Shown here one piece after another: positions 1 through 9,308 of a stretch of DNA of 64,000 nt. Below the pieces are notes generated by a model that was given only the letters and a program-made list of their open reading frames with translations, had not been told where the DNA came from and did not search any database. Positions within the stretch are counted from its first letter, which is position 1; every line of letters begins with the position of its first letter. The stretch is from positions 1,612,001 to 1,676,000 of the forward strand of contig JAUIES010000001.1 in the NCBI GenBank assembly GCA_030429705.1, given 5' to 3'. This DNA is from Phycisphaerae bacterium (GTDB lineage: Bacteria; Planctomycetota; Phycisphaerae; Phycisphaerales; UBA1924). Made by a program: the position numbers and the translations under genes.

Positions 1-1
1 C

Positions 2-1585
2 CGAATGAGGCGCATCGAATCGGCGCTCTATCAGGCGGTCCTGACCGGAGGCGGAGCGCCGTCCATGCGTGGGTTCGTCGAGCGCATTCGGGAAGCCAAG
101 GTGCCCATGGTGGGGGTCGTGTTGACAGACCCGGATGATGCCGGCTGGGCGGGCGGGCTTGCGCTCGCAGCCGGACATGTGCAGCCGATCGGGTTCGTCG
201 AGAGCCCGGGTCGGCTGAATGTGCGCCTCGAGCAGGACGCACTGGCAACGATCGAAACCAACGCGCGGGCATTTTGTGACGCGGTTGAACTGTCTTGGGC
301 TGAACCGATCGATGAAGTTGATGCAATCACACTCGCGTTTGATTGTCCGGTCAAGGCTGCCTCGGGCAAAGGGGGAAACGATGTCGTCGCCACGACCGAC
401 GCGCTCGGTCGACTGACACCCGGTTCGGCGCAGCGGTGGGCATGGACCGGGCAGTTGGTTTGCACCGATGAAGCCCGGACCGTCTATCAGGCGATGTGCA
501 GTTTGTTTCTGGCTTATCACTCTGCATGGATTTTCGACAGTTACCAGAGCGGCACAGGCTGGAGTCAGTTTGATGGCACGCTTGCCAGCGAGAAACTGAT
601 CGGTTCAGACTGGACCACCACCGTTTTCGACGCGCCAAAACAGGATCTGACGACATGGCGGGCAGCCAGCGCCCGTGGGATCGATGCCGGGCTCATCTTG
701 GTCAATTCCATGGGCAATCCTGATTTCTTCAGACTTGTGAATGACGATGCTTACCCGGGCGATGTGCCGCTCTTGCGTCAACCGGCTGGCGTGCATTTTG
801 TGCACTCGTTCTCCGCTGCCCGGCCTGCATCACTGGACACGGTTGCCGGCCGATGGATCGAACACGGGGCGTACGCCTACCTCGGGTCTGTGCAGGAACC
901 GGGGCTCAGCGGGTTTGTCGCCACGCCGATCGTGGCTGAGCGATTAGCGGGGGGGTTTCCGTTCGGTTGTTCCGTCAGGCATCGATCCGAACCATGGAAA
1001 CTGGCAGCCCTGGGCGATCCACTCGCGACCTTCCACGCAACAGGGGTACGGGTCGAGGATGCATGCCCTTTGCCTGGCACACGCAGCGTCGAAGAGTCAG
1101 CCCGCTCAGCCGTACGAGAGGAGAAGTTTGCTGACGCGATTCGAGATTTCATGCTAGCTGGGCAAACCGAATCGGCGGCTCGACTTGCGACAGGCCTCCT
1201 TGAAGAGCAGTCGCGTGCGTTCGATGCGGCGCTCGCTCGCGCGTCACTCCTGCCACTATTTCTTGCCGGCCGTCCGGAGCATGTCTTCGCCTGTTTCTCA
1301 AAACTAGATCATCAAGATCAACAAGATCCCTTGTTGCTCGACGCGTTGTGGCACACCGGTCGGCTGCGGGTGTACGCCGATGAAGCGGTGTTGGACTTGC
1401 TCAGAATGCACCTGCGTCCCGGGCAGGAAGCCGAGGATGCTGTCGAACTGTCCGACGCGTGGACGCACCTGCGCAGCGGATCGTCAGCCGTGGGCATGCT
1501 GCAGACAGTTCGTCAGACAACCTCAAACAAACGCGACCATCGGCGACTTGATAAGAAAATCAAGTCGCTGTTGGGTGGCGGATAA
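2..1585 (+). CDS. Unknown protein, left end cut by window (C25/caspase-like tail?)
   Basis: The frame is open from the first complete codon, so the N-terminus probably lies outside the window; an ATG at 5 is the first visible one. There is no signal peptide or membrane segment in the visible 526 residues. A block in the middle of the visible part (PLLRQPAGVHFVHSFSA, then W-I-E-H-G-A-x-A-Y-L-G-S-V-Q-E-P, then GDPL) resembles the end of caspase-fold/C25-like domains, where an SxxEP strand and a GDP turn close the domain. This resemblance is from memory of the family and weak. The last 150 residues look helical and may be TPR-like. The stop is followed by a short gap and an FMN reductase on the same strand. 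Coding status is well supported by length and codon pattern; function is not known. Confidence 0.75.
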   Translation, partial: RMRRIESALYQAVLTGGGAPSMRGFVERIREAKVPMVGVVLTDPDDAGWAGGLALAAGHVQPIGFVESPGRLNVRLEQDALATIETNARAFCDAVELSWAEPIDEVDAITLAFDCPVKAASGKGGNDVVATTDALGRLTPGSAQRWAWTGQLVCTDEARTVYQAMCSLFLAYHSAWIFDSYQSGTGWSQFDGTLASEKLIGSDWTTTVFDAPKQDLTTWRAASARGIDAGLILVNSMGNPDFFRLVNDDAYPGDVPLLRQPAGVHFVHSFSAARPASLDTVAGRWIEHGAYAYLGSVQEPGLSGFVATPIVAERLAGGFPFGCSVRHRSEPWKLAALGDPLATFHATGVRVEDACPLPGTRSVEESARSAVREEKFADAIRDFMLAGQTESAARLATGLLEEQSRAFDAALARASLLPLFLAGRPEHVFACFSKLDHQDQQDPLLLDALWHTGRLRVYADEAVLDLLRMHLRPGQEAEDAVELSDAWTHLRSGSSAVGMLQTVRQTTSNKRDHRRLDKKIKSLLGGG

Positions 1586-1636
1586 CATACATTGACCCGG
1601 CGACGAAAGAGTCGCGCGTTTTGAACGGAGCACACA

Positions 1637-2206
1637 ATGGCAAAGATTCTCGCATTCGCAGGCAGCGCCCGGAAGGGTTCATACAACAAGCAACTCGTCG
1701 CCGTTGCAGCCGAGGGCGCTCGTTTGGCCGGGGCAGATGTCACCGTTGCGGACCTCGCTGACTACCCAATGCCGATCTTTTGCGAAGACCTCGAAGCACG
1801 CGAAGGCCTGCCAGAGACCGCGCTCAAGTTTCGCGAACTGATGAAACAGAGTGACGGCTTGTTGATCGGGAGTCCCGAATACAACAGTTCGTTCAGCGCC
1901 TTGCTCAAGAACACGATCGACTGGGCCTCCAGGCCGCGCGAAGGCGAGCAACCACTTGAGTGTTTCCGAGGCAAGGCCGCAGCTCTGGTCGGCGCGTCAC
2001 CAGGGTACTTTGGTGGCTATCGCGGGTTGCAACAGGTGCGATACCTGCTGGGCAATATCGGCGTTGTCGTCTTGCCTGACATGTTCAGTTTGCCAAAGTG
2101 TCACGAAGCATTCGCAGATGATGGCTCAATGAACGACACCAAACAGCAGGCATCAGCCCACGCGATCGGAAAGTCACTCGCTGATTTCTGCAGCCGATCG
2201 TCTTGA
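1637..2206 (+). CDS. NAD(P)H-dependent FMN reductase / quinone reductase
   Basis: A flavodoxin-fold oxidoreductase of the SsuE/ChrR/ArsH-like NADPH-dependent FMN reductase family. The N-terminal phosphate loop for FMN is visible as FAGSARKGSYNK (residues 6-17), and the second signature SPEYNSSFSALLKNTIDWAS (about residues 74-93) is the classic family motif that contacts the isoalloxazine. Length 189 aa is normal. Such enzymes reduce free flavin, quinones or metal oxyanions in the cytoplasm with NAD(P)H. The start has a GGAG about 10 bases upstream. It is convergent with lgt, whose stop lies within a few bases of this stop. The physiological substrate cannot be told. Confidence 0.9.
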   Translation: MAKILAFAGSARKGSYNKQLVAVAAEGARLAGADVTVADLADYPMPIFCEDLEAREGLPETALKFRELMKQSDGLLIGSPEYNSSFSALLKNTIDWASRPREGEQPLECFRGKAAALVGASPGYFGGYRGLQQVRYLLGNIGVVVLPDMFSLPKCHEAFADDGSMNDTKQQASAHAIGKSLADFCSRSS

Positions 2207-2207
2207 A

Positions 2208-3302
2208 TCACGATGGCGCAGATTCTGACGCAGCGGCTTTCGATCGCGATGCCCACCCGCCAAACTTGGGTCCGCCGCGTCGGATGACGACCGTGAGGAT
2301 CGTCGCACCAGCGAGGATCATGAGCACACTCAACCACTGGCCTCGGCTGAGACCGAGGATCTGTTGGACCGCGAGTTGGTCGTCAGGCAGACGATAGAAC
2401 TCGGTCACGATGCGCAGCACGCCATAGGTGATCAGAAACCAGCACCCGACCACGCCGGGCAAGCGAGGCTTGCGCCAAATGACCCAGAGCACGATGCCAA
2501 GGATGAGTCCTTCGGCAGCCGCCTGATACAGTTGCGATGGGTGTCGGGCAGCCAGAAGCGGTTCGAGCTGGGCTGCCAGGTCGGCCGAGCCGTTTTGCAG
2601 GCGCGAGATCATGGTCTCGATCGCAACGGATTCTGGTTCATCGGGCAATCGGTGTGCTTCGATCAGGCGCGAGAGTTGGATCGATTGTTCGGGAGTTAGG
2701 TCTGGTGCGTGACCGGTGAGCAGTTCCTGCGGGAATCGGACCGCCCACCACGGTGCGACCTCGCCCGGCAACGCAACGATTCGGCCGAGCAGTTCGCCGT
2801 TGACGAAGTTGGCGATGCGGCCGAACAACATGCCGAACGGCACCAGGAACGCCGCGATATCCATGACATGCAAGGGGGGGCATCGGCCTTCAAAAGAACC
2901 TTCATCATTTTTGAAGCCGCGGCTGACGCGCCACGACACCAGCATCACACCCAGAATACCGCCATGGCTCGCCATGCCGCCCCGGTTGATCATCAGCATG
3001 CCCCAGAATGGGATATTGGGTTCAAAGGTGATAAACAGGTCTGGCGCATAAAACAGGCAATAGCCAAGCCGTCCGCCCGCGATGACACCGATCGCCATCA
3101 TCATCATGAAGTCTTCAACGCGTGCGAGTGGGATGCAGACCAGATTGCGTTTGGCGAGTTGCCGTAATGCCAACCATGCGACGAAGAGCCCGGCGAGGTA
3201 CGACACCCCGTACCACTGAATCGACAGCCCGAACAGGTTGAAGAGAACCGGCGAGATGTCGTGCATCCAGCCGCCGAGGTTGTGGGCAGCGAGACTGATC
3301 AC
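2208..3302 (-). CDS. lgt: Prolipoprotein diacylglyceryl transferase
   Basis: Inner-membrane enzyme that transfers diacylglyceryl from phosphatidylglycerol to the lipobox cysteine of prolipoproteins, the first step of lipoprotein maturation. Family marks: GGRLGYCLFY (residues 76-85), SHGGILG with the conserved His113, and GRIANFVNGELLGR (161-174) with Arg162, the Lgt signature. Several hydrophobic segments are clear. At 364 aa it is about 70 longer than E. coli Lgt; the extra is a hydrophilic insert at about residues 195-250, just before the conserved HPSQLYQA block. The start is a GTG overlapping the stop of the tatD gene (GTGA), so the two are translationally coupled. LspA, the next enzyme of the pathway, is at 37.0 kb. 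Confidence 0.95.
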   Translation of the reverse strand: MISLAAHNLGGWMHDISPVLFNLFGLSIQWYGVSYLAGLFVAWLALRQLAKRNLVCIPLARVEDFMMMMAIGVIAGGRLGYCLFYAPDLFITFEPNIPFWGMLMINRGGMASHGGILGVMLVSWRVSRGFKNDEGSFEGRCPPLHVMDIAAFLVPFGMLFGRIANFVNGELLGRIVALPGEVAPWWAVRFPQELLTGHAPDLTPEQSIQLSRLIEAHRLPDEPESVAIETMISRLQNGSADLAAQLEPLLAARHPSQLYQAAAEGLILGIVLWVIWRKPRLPGVVGCWFLITYGVLRIVTEFYRLPDDQLAVQQILGLSRGQWLSVLMILAGATILTVVIRRGGPKFGGWASRSKAAASESAPS

Positions 3303-4105
3303 GCTCCGCCCTCGCCGAGTTCGACTGCGGGAATGCCGAAGAAGCGTTCGGTATTTGCATTGATCTGCTGCAAAAATTCGGCGTTTGGCGTGTCACGCAA
3401 GTTTGCGAGGAAGTCAGCGGTGTGCCGAGCAAAACCGGGCATGCAGGGTCGAACGCCGCGCTTGGGTTCGGGTGAAAGAAATGGTGCATCTGTTTCGACC
3501 ATGATTCGGTCAGGTGGCACGAGCCGTGCGGCCTCGGCGGTGGCTTTGGCGTTGCGATAGGTGACCACGCCGGTGAATGAGACCATGGCACCAAGGTCAA
3601 GCACCATGCGCAGTTCGTCTGGTCCTGCTGTGAAGCAATGGAACACGAACCGTGAGCCATCGATGCGGGTTTCGCGAAGGATTGGGATGAGATCGGCAAA
3701 TGCTTCGCGGCAGTGCAGCACGATCGGAAGGTCAATGCCGTCGTCAATGCACGATTCAATGAACGCCAGGTGTTCGGCCAGAACCGGGTCTTGCACTCGC
3801 CGCGGCGGGCGGGCATGATGATTGTCGAGCCCGAGTTCGCCCCAAGCGACGCACTTGTCGTGCTGCGCCAGACGCTTGAGCAGTTGCCAGTCATGCGGCG
3901 CCTGATCGGCGTACAACGGATGCACGCCGGCGGTAAACCAGACATGTTCATGGTGTTCAGCAACCAGCATCGAGGCTTCAGCATCATGTGACGATGTCGA
4001 AATCGTGATGGCGCCTGTCACGCCCATCTGCCGCGCTTCAGCCAGAACCTCGTCGATTCGACCGGCATAGTCGGGAAAAACCAGGTGGCAGTGTGTGTCG
4101 ATCAT
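3299..4105 (-). CDS. tatD: TatD-family metal-dependent hydrolase (DNase)
   Basis: TIM-barrel amidohydrolase-superfamily protein of 268 aa, the usual TatD length. The N-terminal metal-binding motif is DTHCHL (residues 3-8), with GELGLDNH in the middle, VLHCREAF and FHCFTAG as later metal/His motifs, and ETDAPFLSP near the C-terminus, all diagnostic of TatD. Family members are 3'-5' exonucleases/DNases acting in the cytoplasm in DNA repair. First gene of a two-gene minus-strand unit with lgt, overlapping it by four bases. A divergent secreted transglutaminase-like gene begins 59 bases upstream. Confidence 0.92.
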   Translation of the reverse strand: MIDTHCHLVFPDYAGRIDEVLAEARQMGVTGAITISTSSHDAEASMLVAEHHEHVWFTAGVHPLYADQAPHDWQLLKRLAQHDKCVAWGELGLDNHHARPPRRVQDPVLAEHLAFIESCIDDGIDLPIVLHCREAFADLIPILRETRIDGSRFVFHCFTAGPDELRMVLDLGAMVSFTGVVTYRNAKATAEAARLVPPDRIMVETDAPFLSPEPKRGVRPCMPGFARHTADFLANLRDTPNAEFLQQINANTERFFGIPAVELGEGGA

Positions 4106-4164
4106 GCGGCAAGACGATAGCCTTCTCGTGCGCAGGTTTGGTAGGATGATCGCAAGGAGAACCC

Positions 4165-5643
4165 ATGTTCACGCGACGGCTGTTTCTTTCAGTGATGGTG
4201 GTTCTCGTTGCCTGTGCACAATCCGTGTTCGCAGGGGACGAGGTTCGAGAGCGGTGGTTTGTGCTCGAGATGATGGGTGAGCGATCCGGCTGGATGCACG
4301 CGACCGTCGCAAAGAACGAGGAGCAGATTGTTTCCACCGACAGAATGCTCATCGAACTCAACCGAGCCGGGCAAACGATCAAACTGATCATCGAAACCAC
4401 CTTTACCGAGACACCCGACGGCAAGCCGATCTCGACATCGGTTTCAAAGTCGTTTGGTGGTCCGACGACAGTGACCACTTATACCTTCCGTGACTATGGC
4501 GTACATGAGAAAACGGTTGCCGACGGGCGTGTCACAGAAAACACACACCCACCCATCGAGGGTGTGTGGCTGACACCCAGGGCTGCAGATCTGTACCTCG
4601 CCAAGCGCCTGGCAGCACGAGCGGACAAAATCACCGTCCGCACCATTGATGCAACGACGCAGTTGCAACCTCTGATGATGACCTACACCGATTTCGAGCC
4701 GACCACGCTTGAGTTGCTCGGCCGAACGGTCAAAGCCGTCCGATGTAAAGTGGTCAACAGCCTGACACCGACGATGTCGTCCGTCGAATACATCGACGAT
4801 CGCGGCGAGGTGTTGCAAAGTGAAACCGATTTTGGCGGCATGACGATCAAGATGATGGCAGCCGACAAAGATCTGGCGATGTCAGACATTGATGCTCCTG
4901 AGATGATGACCGAGCTGTTTATCAAGCCCGATCGTGATATCCCCGGTGCCCGCACGCTCAAGGGCGCGACTTACCTGCTGACCGTACCGGATGGCGAGAT
5001 CGCCGATGTGCCAACAACCGGTTCGCAGCGGATGGAGCGCATCGATGATCGCACAATTCGAGTGCATGTCGATGCGCAGACATTTACACCTGCGGGAAAG
5101 GTGGATATTGCATCGTTCACCGAGTCAACATCCATGCTTGACACGCGCGACGAAGTGGTGATTGATCTTGTCAAACGAGCGCTCGACGGCGTGACTGAAG
5201 ATCCAGTCAAACGGGCTGAAGTTCTGCGGCGGTTCGTGTACCGCCATGTGCGCACCAAGAGCCTCGGCGTCGGGTTTGCAAGCGCGAGCGAAGTCGCGCG
5301 GAGCTGCGAAGGGGACTGCACCGAACACGGCACATTGCTCGCAGCCATGCTACGGGTTGACGGCATACCGTCGCGGGTCGTCAGCGGGCTTGTCTATGTC
5401 GATTCATTTGCTGGCGCTGAATCTGTCTTTGGGTATCACATGTGGACGCAAGCGTTGCTGACCATCGAAGGCGAGCCACGGTGGGTCGATCTCGACGCAA
5501 CCCTGCCGGGGTCACTCGACTATGACGCGACACATATCGCACTGGGCATGAGCGCTTTGCGAGACGGCGAAACCATCAATGGCCTGCTGCAGATCGCGCC
5601 CCTGATGGGTCGATTGCAGATTGCAGTTGAATCACTTGATTGA
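4165..5643 (+). CDS. Secreted transglutaminase-like (cysteine peptidase fold) protein
   Basis: A signal peptide is visible (MFTRR then a hydrophobic run ending at SVFAGDE, cleavage about residue 24). The C-terminal 150 residues form a transglutaminase-like domain: RSCEGDCTEHGTLLAAMLR with catalytic Cys385, GYHMWTQALL with His425, and WVDLDAT with Asp442, giving the Cys-His-Asp triad in the right order and spacing. The first 330 residues are a beta-rich region without a domain I recognise. Family members act as papain-like peptidases or cross-linking enzymes in the envelope; the substrate here is unknown. The stop is close to the start of nnrD (about 10 bases), suggesting cotranscription, although the two functions are unrelated. 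Confidence 0.85.
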   Translation: MFTRRLFLSVMVVLVACAQSVFAGDEVRERWFVLEMMGERSGWMHATVAKNEEQIVSTDRMLIELNRAGQTIKLIIETTFTETPDGKPISTSVSKSFGGPTTVTTYTFRDYGVHEKTVADGRVTENTHPPIEGVWLTPRAADLYLAKRLAARADKITVRTIDATTQLQPLMMTYTDFEPTTLELLGRTVKAVRCKVVNSLTPTMSSVEYIDDRGEVLQSETDFGGMTIKMMAADKDLAMSDIDAPEMMTELFIKPDRDIPGARTLKGATYLLTVPDGEIADVPTTGSQRMERIDDRTIRVHVDAQTFTPAGKVDIASFTESTSMLDTRDEVVIDLVKRALDGVTEDPVKRAEVLRRFVYRHVRTKSLGVGFASASEVARSCEGDCTEHGTLLAAMLRVDGIPSRVVSGLVYVDSFAGAESVFGYHMWTQALLTIEGEPRWVDLDATLPGSLDYDATHIALGMSALRDGETINGLLQIAPLMGRLQIAVESLD

Positions 5644-5653
5644 CGAGGTATCC

Positions 5654-6604
5654 ATGTTCGATCGCGTCGATCAACTGCCGTTGCTGCCTGCTCGACCGAC
5701 GAACGGACACAAAGGCTCATTCGGATCTGTCCTTGTGATCGCCGGGTGCGTGCACGGACGGCGCATGATTGGTGCAGCAAGTTTGGCAGCGAATGCAGCC
5801 GCTCGCGGGGGGGCAGGATTGGTCAGGCTCCTCGCTCCAGAGCCGATCTGCGATACGGTCGTGGCGGCTTCGATGCATGCGACCGCCACCGCGCTGCCTG
5901 TTGGCGCCGATGGCGCTCTCGATGAACAACCCGCGATTCAAAAGTTTGATGCCGAGACGGCGTTGGTCCAGTCGCTCGTCATCGGTCCTGGCATGGGTGA
6001 CGGGCGCGCTGTCGAAAGCCTCAGCGTGCGGGCGGTTCAGCAAGACTTGGTACCCGTCGTCGTCGATGCCGATGCGTTGAATGCACTTGCTCGGCTGCCA
6101 GATTACGCACAGGAAATCCGTGGCCGAGTCGTATTGACTCCACACCCGGGCGAATATCGCCGGCTCGCAGCCACGCTCGGGATTCGCCACGATCCGACTG
6201 ATTCATTACAACGCGAAGCGGCAGCCGGGGAACTCGCACAACGGCTCGGGTGCATCGTCGTCCTCAAAGGCGCGGGCACCGTCGTGTCTGACGGCCATCG
6301 CAGTTGGGTCTGTTCGCGCGGGCACCCATGTCTCGCTACGGGTGGCACAGGCGATGTGCTCGCCGGATTGATCGGTGGACTGATTGCCCAGTTTGCGCCG
6401 CCAGTGATTTGTGTGCCCGGTCAGATTCAACCAGCGATCGGTCTCTTCGAACTCGCGTGCATCGGTGTTCAAGCGCATGCGCTGGCGGGCGAAGCATGGG
6501 CGGACGCATCAGGAGCAAGTGCCGGGTTGCTCCCGATGGAACTCTGTGATCTCATTCCGGCTTCGATTGAGTCGATGCGGGCACGCTGCGACGATCACGG
6601 TTGA
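5654..6604 (+). CDS. nnrD: ADP/ATP-dependent NAD(P)H-hydrate dehydratase
   Basis: Ribokinase-fold YjeF C-terminal-domain protein that repairs damaged, hydrated NAD(P)H using ADP or ATP. The motifs are NGHKGSFGSVLVIAG at the N-terminus, VLTPHPGEYRRL in the middle and ATGGTGDVLAGLIGG near the end, which holds the nucleotide-binding and catalytic Asp. The upstream in-frame ATG at 5621 overlaps the preceding gene; I chose 5654 because GAGGT lies about five bases before it and the protein then starts where the family does. Only the dehydratase half is present: the NnrE epimerase domain that is often fused in front is absent here. The 3' end overlaps the convergent nitrilase gene by about 50 bases. 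Confidence 0.9.
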   Translation: MFDRVDQLPLLPARPTNGHKGSFGSVLVIAGCVHGRRMIGAASLAANAAARGGAGLVRLLAPEPICDTVVAASMHATATALPVGADGALDEQPAIQKFDAETALVQSLVIGPGMGDGRAVESLSVRAVQQDLVPVVVDADALNALARLPDYAQEIRGRVVLTPHPGEYRRLAATLGIRHDPTDSLQREAAAGELAQRLGCIVVLKGAGTVVSDGHRSWVCSRGHPCLATGGTGDVLAGLIGGLIAQFAPPVICVPGQIQPAIGLFELACIGVQAHALAGEAWADASGASAGLLPMELCDLIPASIESMRARCDDHG

Positions 6605-7532
6605 CGCTGAACGCAAACACATCCGGCCTGGCGTAGTGACCCGCAACATCAAGCGTCATTGACATGCGATCGATCAACCCGAGGTCGAGATCCGCAACAA
6701 ACACTGATTCTTCATCCGGCTTCGGCTCGACCAGGTACGAGCCATCAGGAGCGATGATCGAACTCCCGCCACGCAAACAAAGATCGTCGGGCCCAAGATT
6801 GTGGGCGGTCAACCCCCCCGGAAGATCGCACGCTGGCATGATCTGCCCGATCGCAAGCACAAAGCAACGGCCCTCGAATGCATACTGACGGCTCGCAATC
6901 TGGTGCATCTCGTGGGCGGTCGGCCAGACAGCGATGTGGATGTCTTCGCCAAACTCATGAAGCGCCTGCCGGGCGTGCGGCATCCAGTGTTCCCAACACA
7001 CCAGACTCCCAACGCTGATCTCGCCCGCCCCCTCAACCGATGCACGCACCGGTTCGAGACCCGCGCCATCGCCATGGCCCCAGATCAGCCGCTCGGTGAA
7101 GGTCGGGACAAGTTTGCGATGATGACGCGTGAGCGAGCCATCAGGCGCAAAGGTGAGAAGTGTGTTATAGAGCGTGCCTCGGCCCAGACCGTGGTCCACG
7201 CGTTCACTCGCTCCGACCACGACAACCGCGCCCGCCAGACGCGCTGCTTCACCGATACGGGCGGTGTAGTCACTGGGCACGACCAGACTATTGCGCCGGT
7301 ATTTCTCAAATGCAGCAAGGGTGGGGGGGTGATTCCACAAGCCGGCCTCGACGCACGCATCAATCCATGCCGGGTAGCCGGGAATGGAAGTCTCTGCGCA
7401 GGCAATGACGCGAGCACCTTGGCTGGCGGCATTGGCGATGTTGTCGCAGAGTTGTGTGATACACGCGTCGAGCCCGGCGGGGTCCGGCCTCGCCTGCACG
7501 ACCGCTGCGCGAATTGTTCCTCGATTGGTCAT
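6552..7532 (-). CDS. Nitrilase / carbon-nitrogen hydrolase
   Basis: Nitrilase-superfamily enzyme of 326 aa that hydrolyses nitriles or amides through a cysteine thioimidate intermediate. The Glu-Lys-Cys triad is visible: CAETSIPGYP with Glu47, HHRKLVPTFTERLIWG with Lys140, and SLVCWEHWMP with Cys179. The CWE(H/N)xxP context and the GYPxW after the Glu are typical of true nitrilases (aliphatic/aryl branch) and not of amidases, which is inference from motif style. It follows a DinB-like gene on the same strand by 21 bases and overlaps the end of nnrD on the other strand. Cytoplasmic; substrate not predictable. Confidence 0.9.
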   Translation of the reverse strand: MTNRGTIRAAVVQARPDPAGLDACITQLCDNIANAASQGARVIACAETSIPGYPAWIDACVEAGLWNHPPTLAAFEKYRRNSLVVPSDYTARIGEAARLAGAVVVVGASERVDHGLGRGTLYNTLLTFAPDGSLTRHHRKLVPTFTERLIWGHGDGAGLEPVRASVEGAGEISVGSLVCWEHWMPHARQALHEFGEDIHIAVWPTAHEMHQIASRQYAFEGRCFVLAIGQIMPACDLPGGLTAHNLGPDDLCLRGGSSIIAPDGSYLVEPKPDEESVFVADLDLGLIDRMSMTLDVAGHYARPDVFAFSVNRDRRSVPASTQSKPE

Positions 7533-7553
7533 CAGCGTCCCTTTGGAGCAGAT

Positions 7554-8081
7554 TTACATCGCAGAGCCAAGCCCGAACACGCGGCGCCAGGTGCTCACCT
7601 GCCCGAAGTGCATCATGGCGTGGTTGTTGTACAGGAAGTTGCTCATGATACCGATGGTCGGGAACACTTCCGAAAATGTCCCGCCCGCCGGATTCGGCTT
7701 GTCAAACTGCTCGTGCGAGTACGCGCTGATGATCGCCAGTCCGGCCCGGCTCCAGTCGGTATACGCGCCGAGCAATTCGTCCTTACTTGGATAGATGCTG
7801 CAGTCGGGGTCGTGCTTGCACTCGGCTCCAGCCTTGAAGAGATCCTGCCATGCTTCCGGGGGAGTAAACCCGTTCGCGTCGCCGCCCGCAAGCGTCACGA
7901 GCCGCGACGGGTACAGGCTCAAGTGTCCGTACACAAATGCCGGATGACAACAGTCGACCAACTTGCCATCAACGGTGGGCTGACTGGCAAACTCGGATGC
8001 ATCGATGTCTTTGGCAAGAACCTCGCCAAACTCGATGGTTCGTTCAGCACACACTTTGATGATCTGTCCGATCTGACTCAT
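7554..8081 (-). CDS. DinB-like four-helix-bundle protein
   Basis: A 175-aa protein from the ATG at 8081 (an open frame continues upstream but the start is cleanest here, with no long hydrophilic leader). Helical, with conserved-looking histidines at PAFVYGHLSLYP near residue 50 and NNHAMMHFGQVSTWRR near the C-terminus, the positions at which DinB/YfiT-type bundles bind a metal. Family members include thiol- and bacillithiol-dependent transferases as well as many unknowns. Its stop is 21 bases before the nitrilase start, so the two are probably cotranscribed. Assignment to DinB is from helix and histidine pattern only. Confidence 0.7.
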   Translation of the reverse strand: MSQIGQIIKVCAERTIEFGEVLAKDIDASEFASQPTVDGKLVDCCHPAFVYGHLSLYPSRLVTLAGGDANGFTPPEAWQDLFKAGAECKHDPDCSIYPSKDELLGAYTDWSRAGLAIISAYSHEQFDKPNPAGGTFSEVFPTIGIMSNFLYNNHAMMHFGQVSTWRRVFGLGSAM

Positions 8082-8130
8082 GGTTCGACCCTTTCGACTT
8101 GAAGTTTGCCCCCACAGTCTGCTGCCAAGG

Positions 8131-9216
8131 CTATGCCCCGACGAACCGCGCGTATACCGACCGCGCGCGCTCGGGTGACTCGGTCCCGCGAATCTGGGCC
8201 CGTCCATCAGCGAATACTGCGATCCCGATCCGGTCGTTGTCATCGCCTCGCTCTTCGTACAACTCGCCGATGACAAGGTGTTCGGTGTGTTTGAATCGAC
8301 CATGTGGCGCGAGTCGTCGTGCCAGGGCTTCAAGATCCAGACTGGTCGCGCTGCCCGGCGAAACCTGCACCGCACCATGACCACAGAGTGATGTGGTCGT
8401 TGATGCGTCCTTGCGATCCAAAAACGCAAACGACCGCTGGCTGCAACACGGGCACGACGGGTCGCGTGCGTCAGACAGATCCAGCCGCGTGCGATGACCA
8501 CGCCACGCATCAAATGAAAGCAAGGAGCGTTGGACGAGATCCCATCGACCGAGCAGCATTTTCATCGATTCGCAGGCTTGGTAACCCGCAACGATGGAAA
8601 CCACCGGCCCGAGGACGCCGGCGGTATCGCAGGTCGGCTGTGAACCGGGGGACGGCGGATCAGGAAAAAGACAGCGCAAACACGGAAATCGGGTGCCTGC
8701 TTGAGGCGGGATAATCGGCATCGCCATCGCCGAAGTACCAACCACGCCCGCATACATCAGAGGCAACGCCATCTTGACCGCAAGATCGTTGACGAGATAC
8801 CGCGTCTCAAAGTTGTCTGTGCCGTCGATCAGAACGACGGGGTGCGCCGATGGTTGTTCGCGCTGTAACTGCTGCACGAGGCGTTCAGCACTCGACGAGA
8901 AATCCGCGACGACCGCGTTGAGTGTGATTGCGCTGTTGACCCGTTCAAGCCGTTGCTTGGCAGCCAGGGCTTTGGGTGTGTGTTCTGCTGCATCGTTTTC
9001 GTCAAAAAGAACCTGCCGTTGGAGGTTGGTGCGCTCCACAATGTCCCGGTCGATCAGGGTCAGCACGCCCACACCCGCTCGTGCAAGCAGATCCGCGACG
9101 GTGCAACCCAGAGCGCCGCAACCGATGATGATCGCATGGCTTTCATGCAATCGGCGTTGACCAGTCTCACCAAAGTCGGGGAGAAGCATCTGCCGGTGAT
9201 ATCGATCAAGCGCCAT
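8131..9216 (-). CDS. ThiF/MoeB-family E1-like adenylyltransferase
   Basis: E1-like enzyme that adenylates the C-terminus of a ubiquitin-like sulphur carrier (ThiS or MoaD). The start at 9216 gives the family N-terminus ([16 protein letters not shown]). The Rossmann loop is [10 protein letters not shown] (residues 30-38), followed by [18 protein letters not shown] with the ATP-binding Asp/Arg/Asn, and [14 protein letters not shown]. Two Cys pairs, CLRC and CPCC, can form the structural zinc site of this family. The C-terminus (about 100 residues) is not a rhodanese domain. No sulphur-carrier or thi/moa gene is nearby, so thiamine, molybdopterin or another pathway cannot be decided. It is divergent from thyA. 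Confidence 0.88.
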   Translation of the reverse strand: MALDRYHRQMLLPDFGETGQRRLHESHAIIIGCGALGCTVADLLARAGVGVLTLIDRDIVERTNLQRQVLFDENDAAEHTPKALAAKQRLERVNSAITLNAVVADFSSSAERLVQQLQREQPSAHPVVLIDGTDNFETRYLVNDLAVKMALPLMYAGVVGTSAMAMPIIPPQAGTRFPCLRCLFPDPPSPGSQPTCDTAGVLGPVVSIVAGYQACESMKMLLGRWDLVQRSLLSFDAWRGHRTRLDLSDARDPSCPCCSQRSFAFLDRKDASTTTSLCGHGAVQVSPGSATSLDLEALARRLAPHGRFKHTEHLVIGELYEERGDDNDRIGIAVFADGRAQIRGTESPERARSVYARFVGA

Positions 9217-9308
9217 GCATAAGGGTAGATCCGCTCTTCGCCTCACATTCCAGACCAATGTCTGAACAATCCCGATGCCTCGATTCGGAAGGTCGATACA
9301 CTCAACCC

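Noticed and set aside
6801-8102. 433-residue plus-strand frame through the nitrilase and DinB genes
   Set aside because: It is antisense to two genes with recognisable motifs, has a low-complexity His/Arg/Asp-rich translation, and shows no ribosome binding site.
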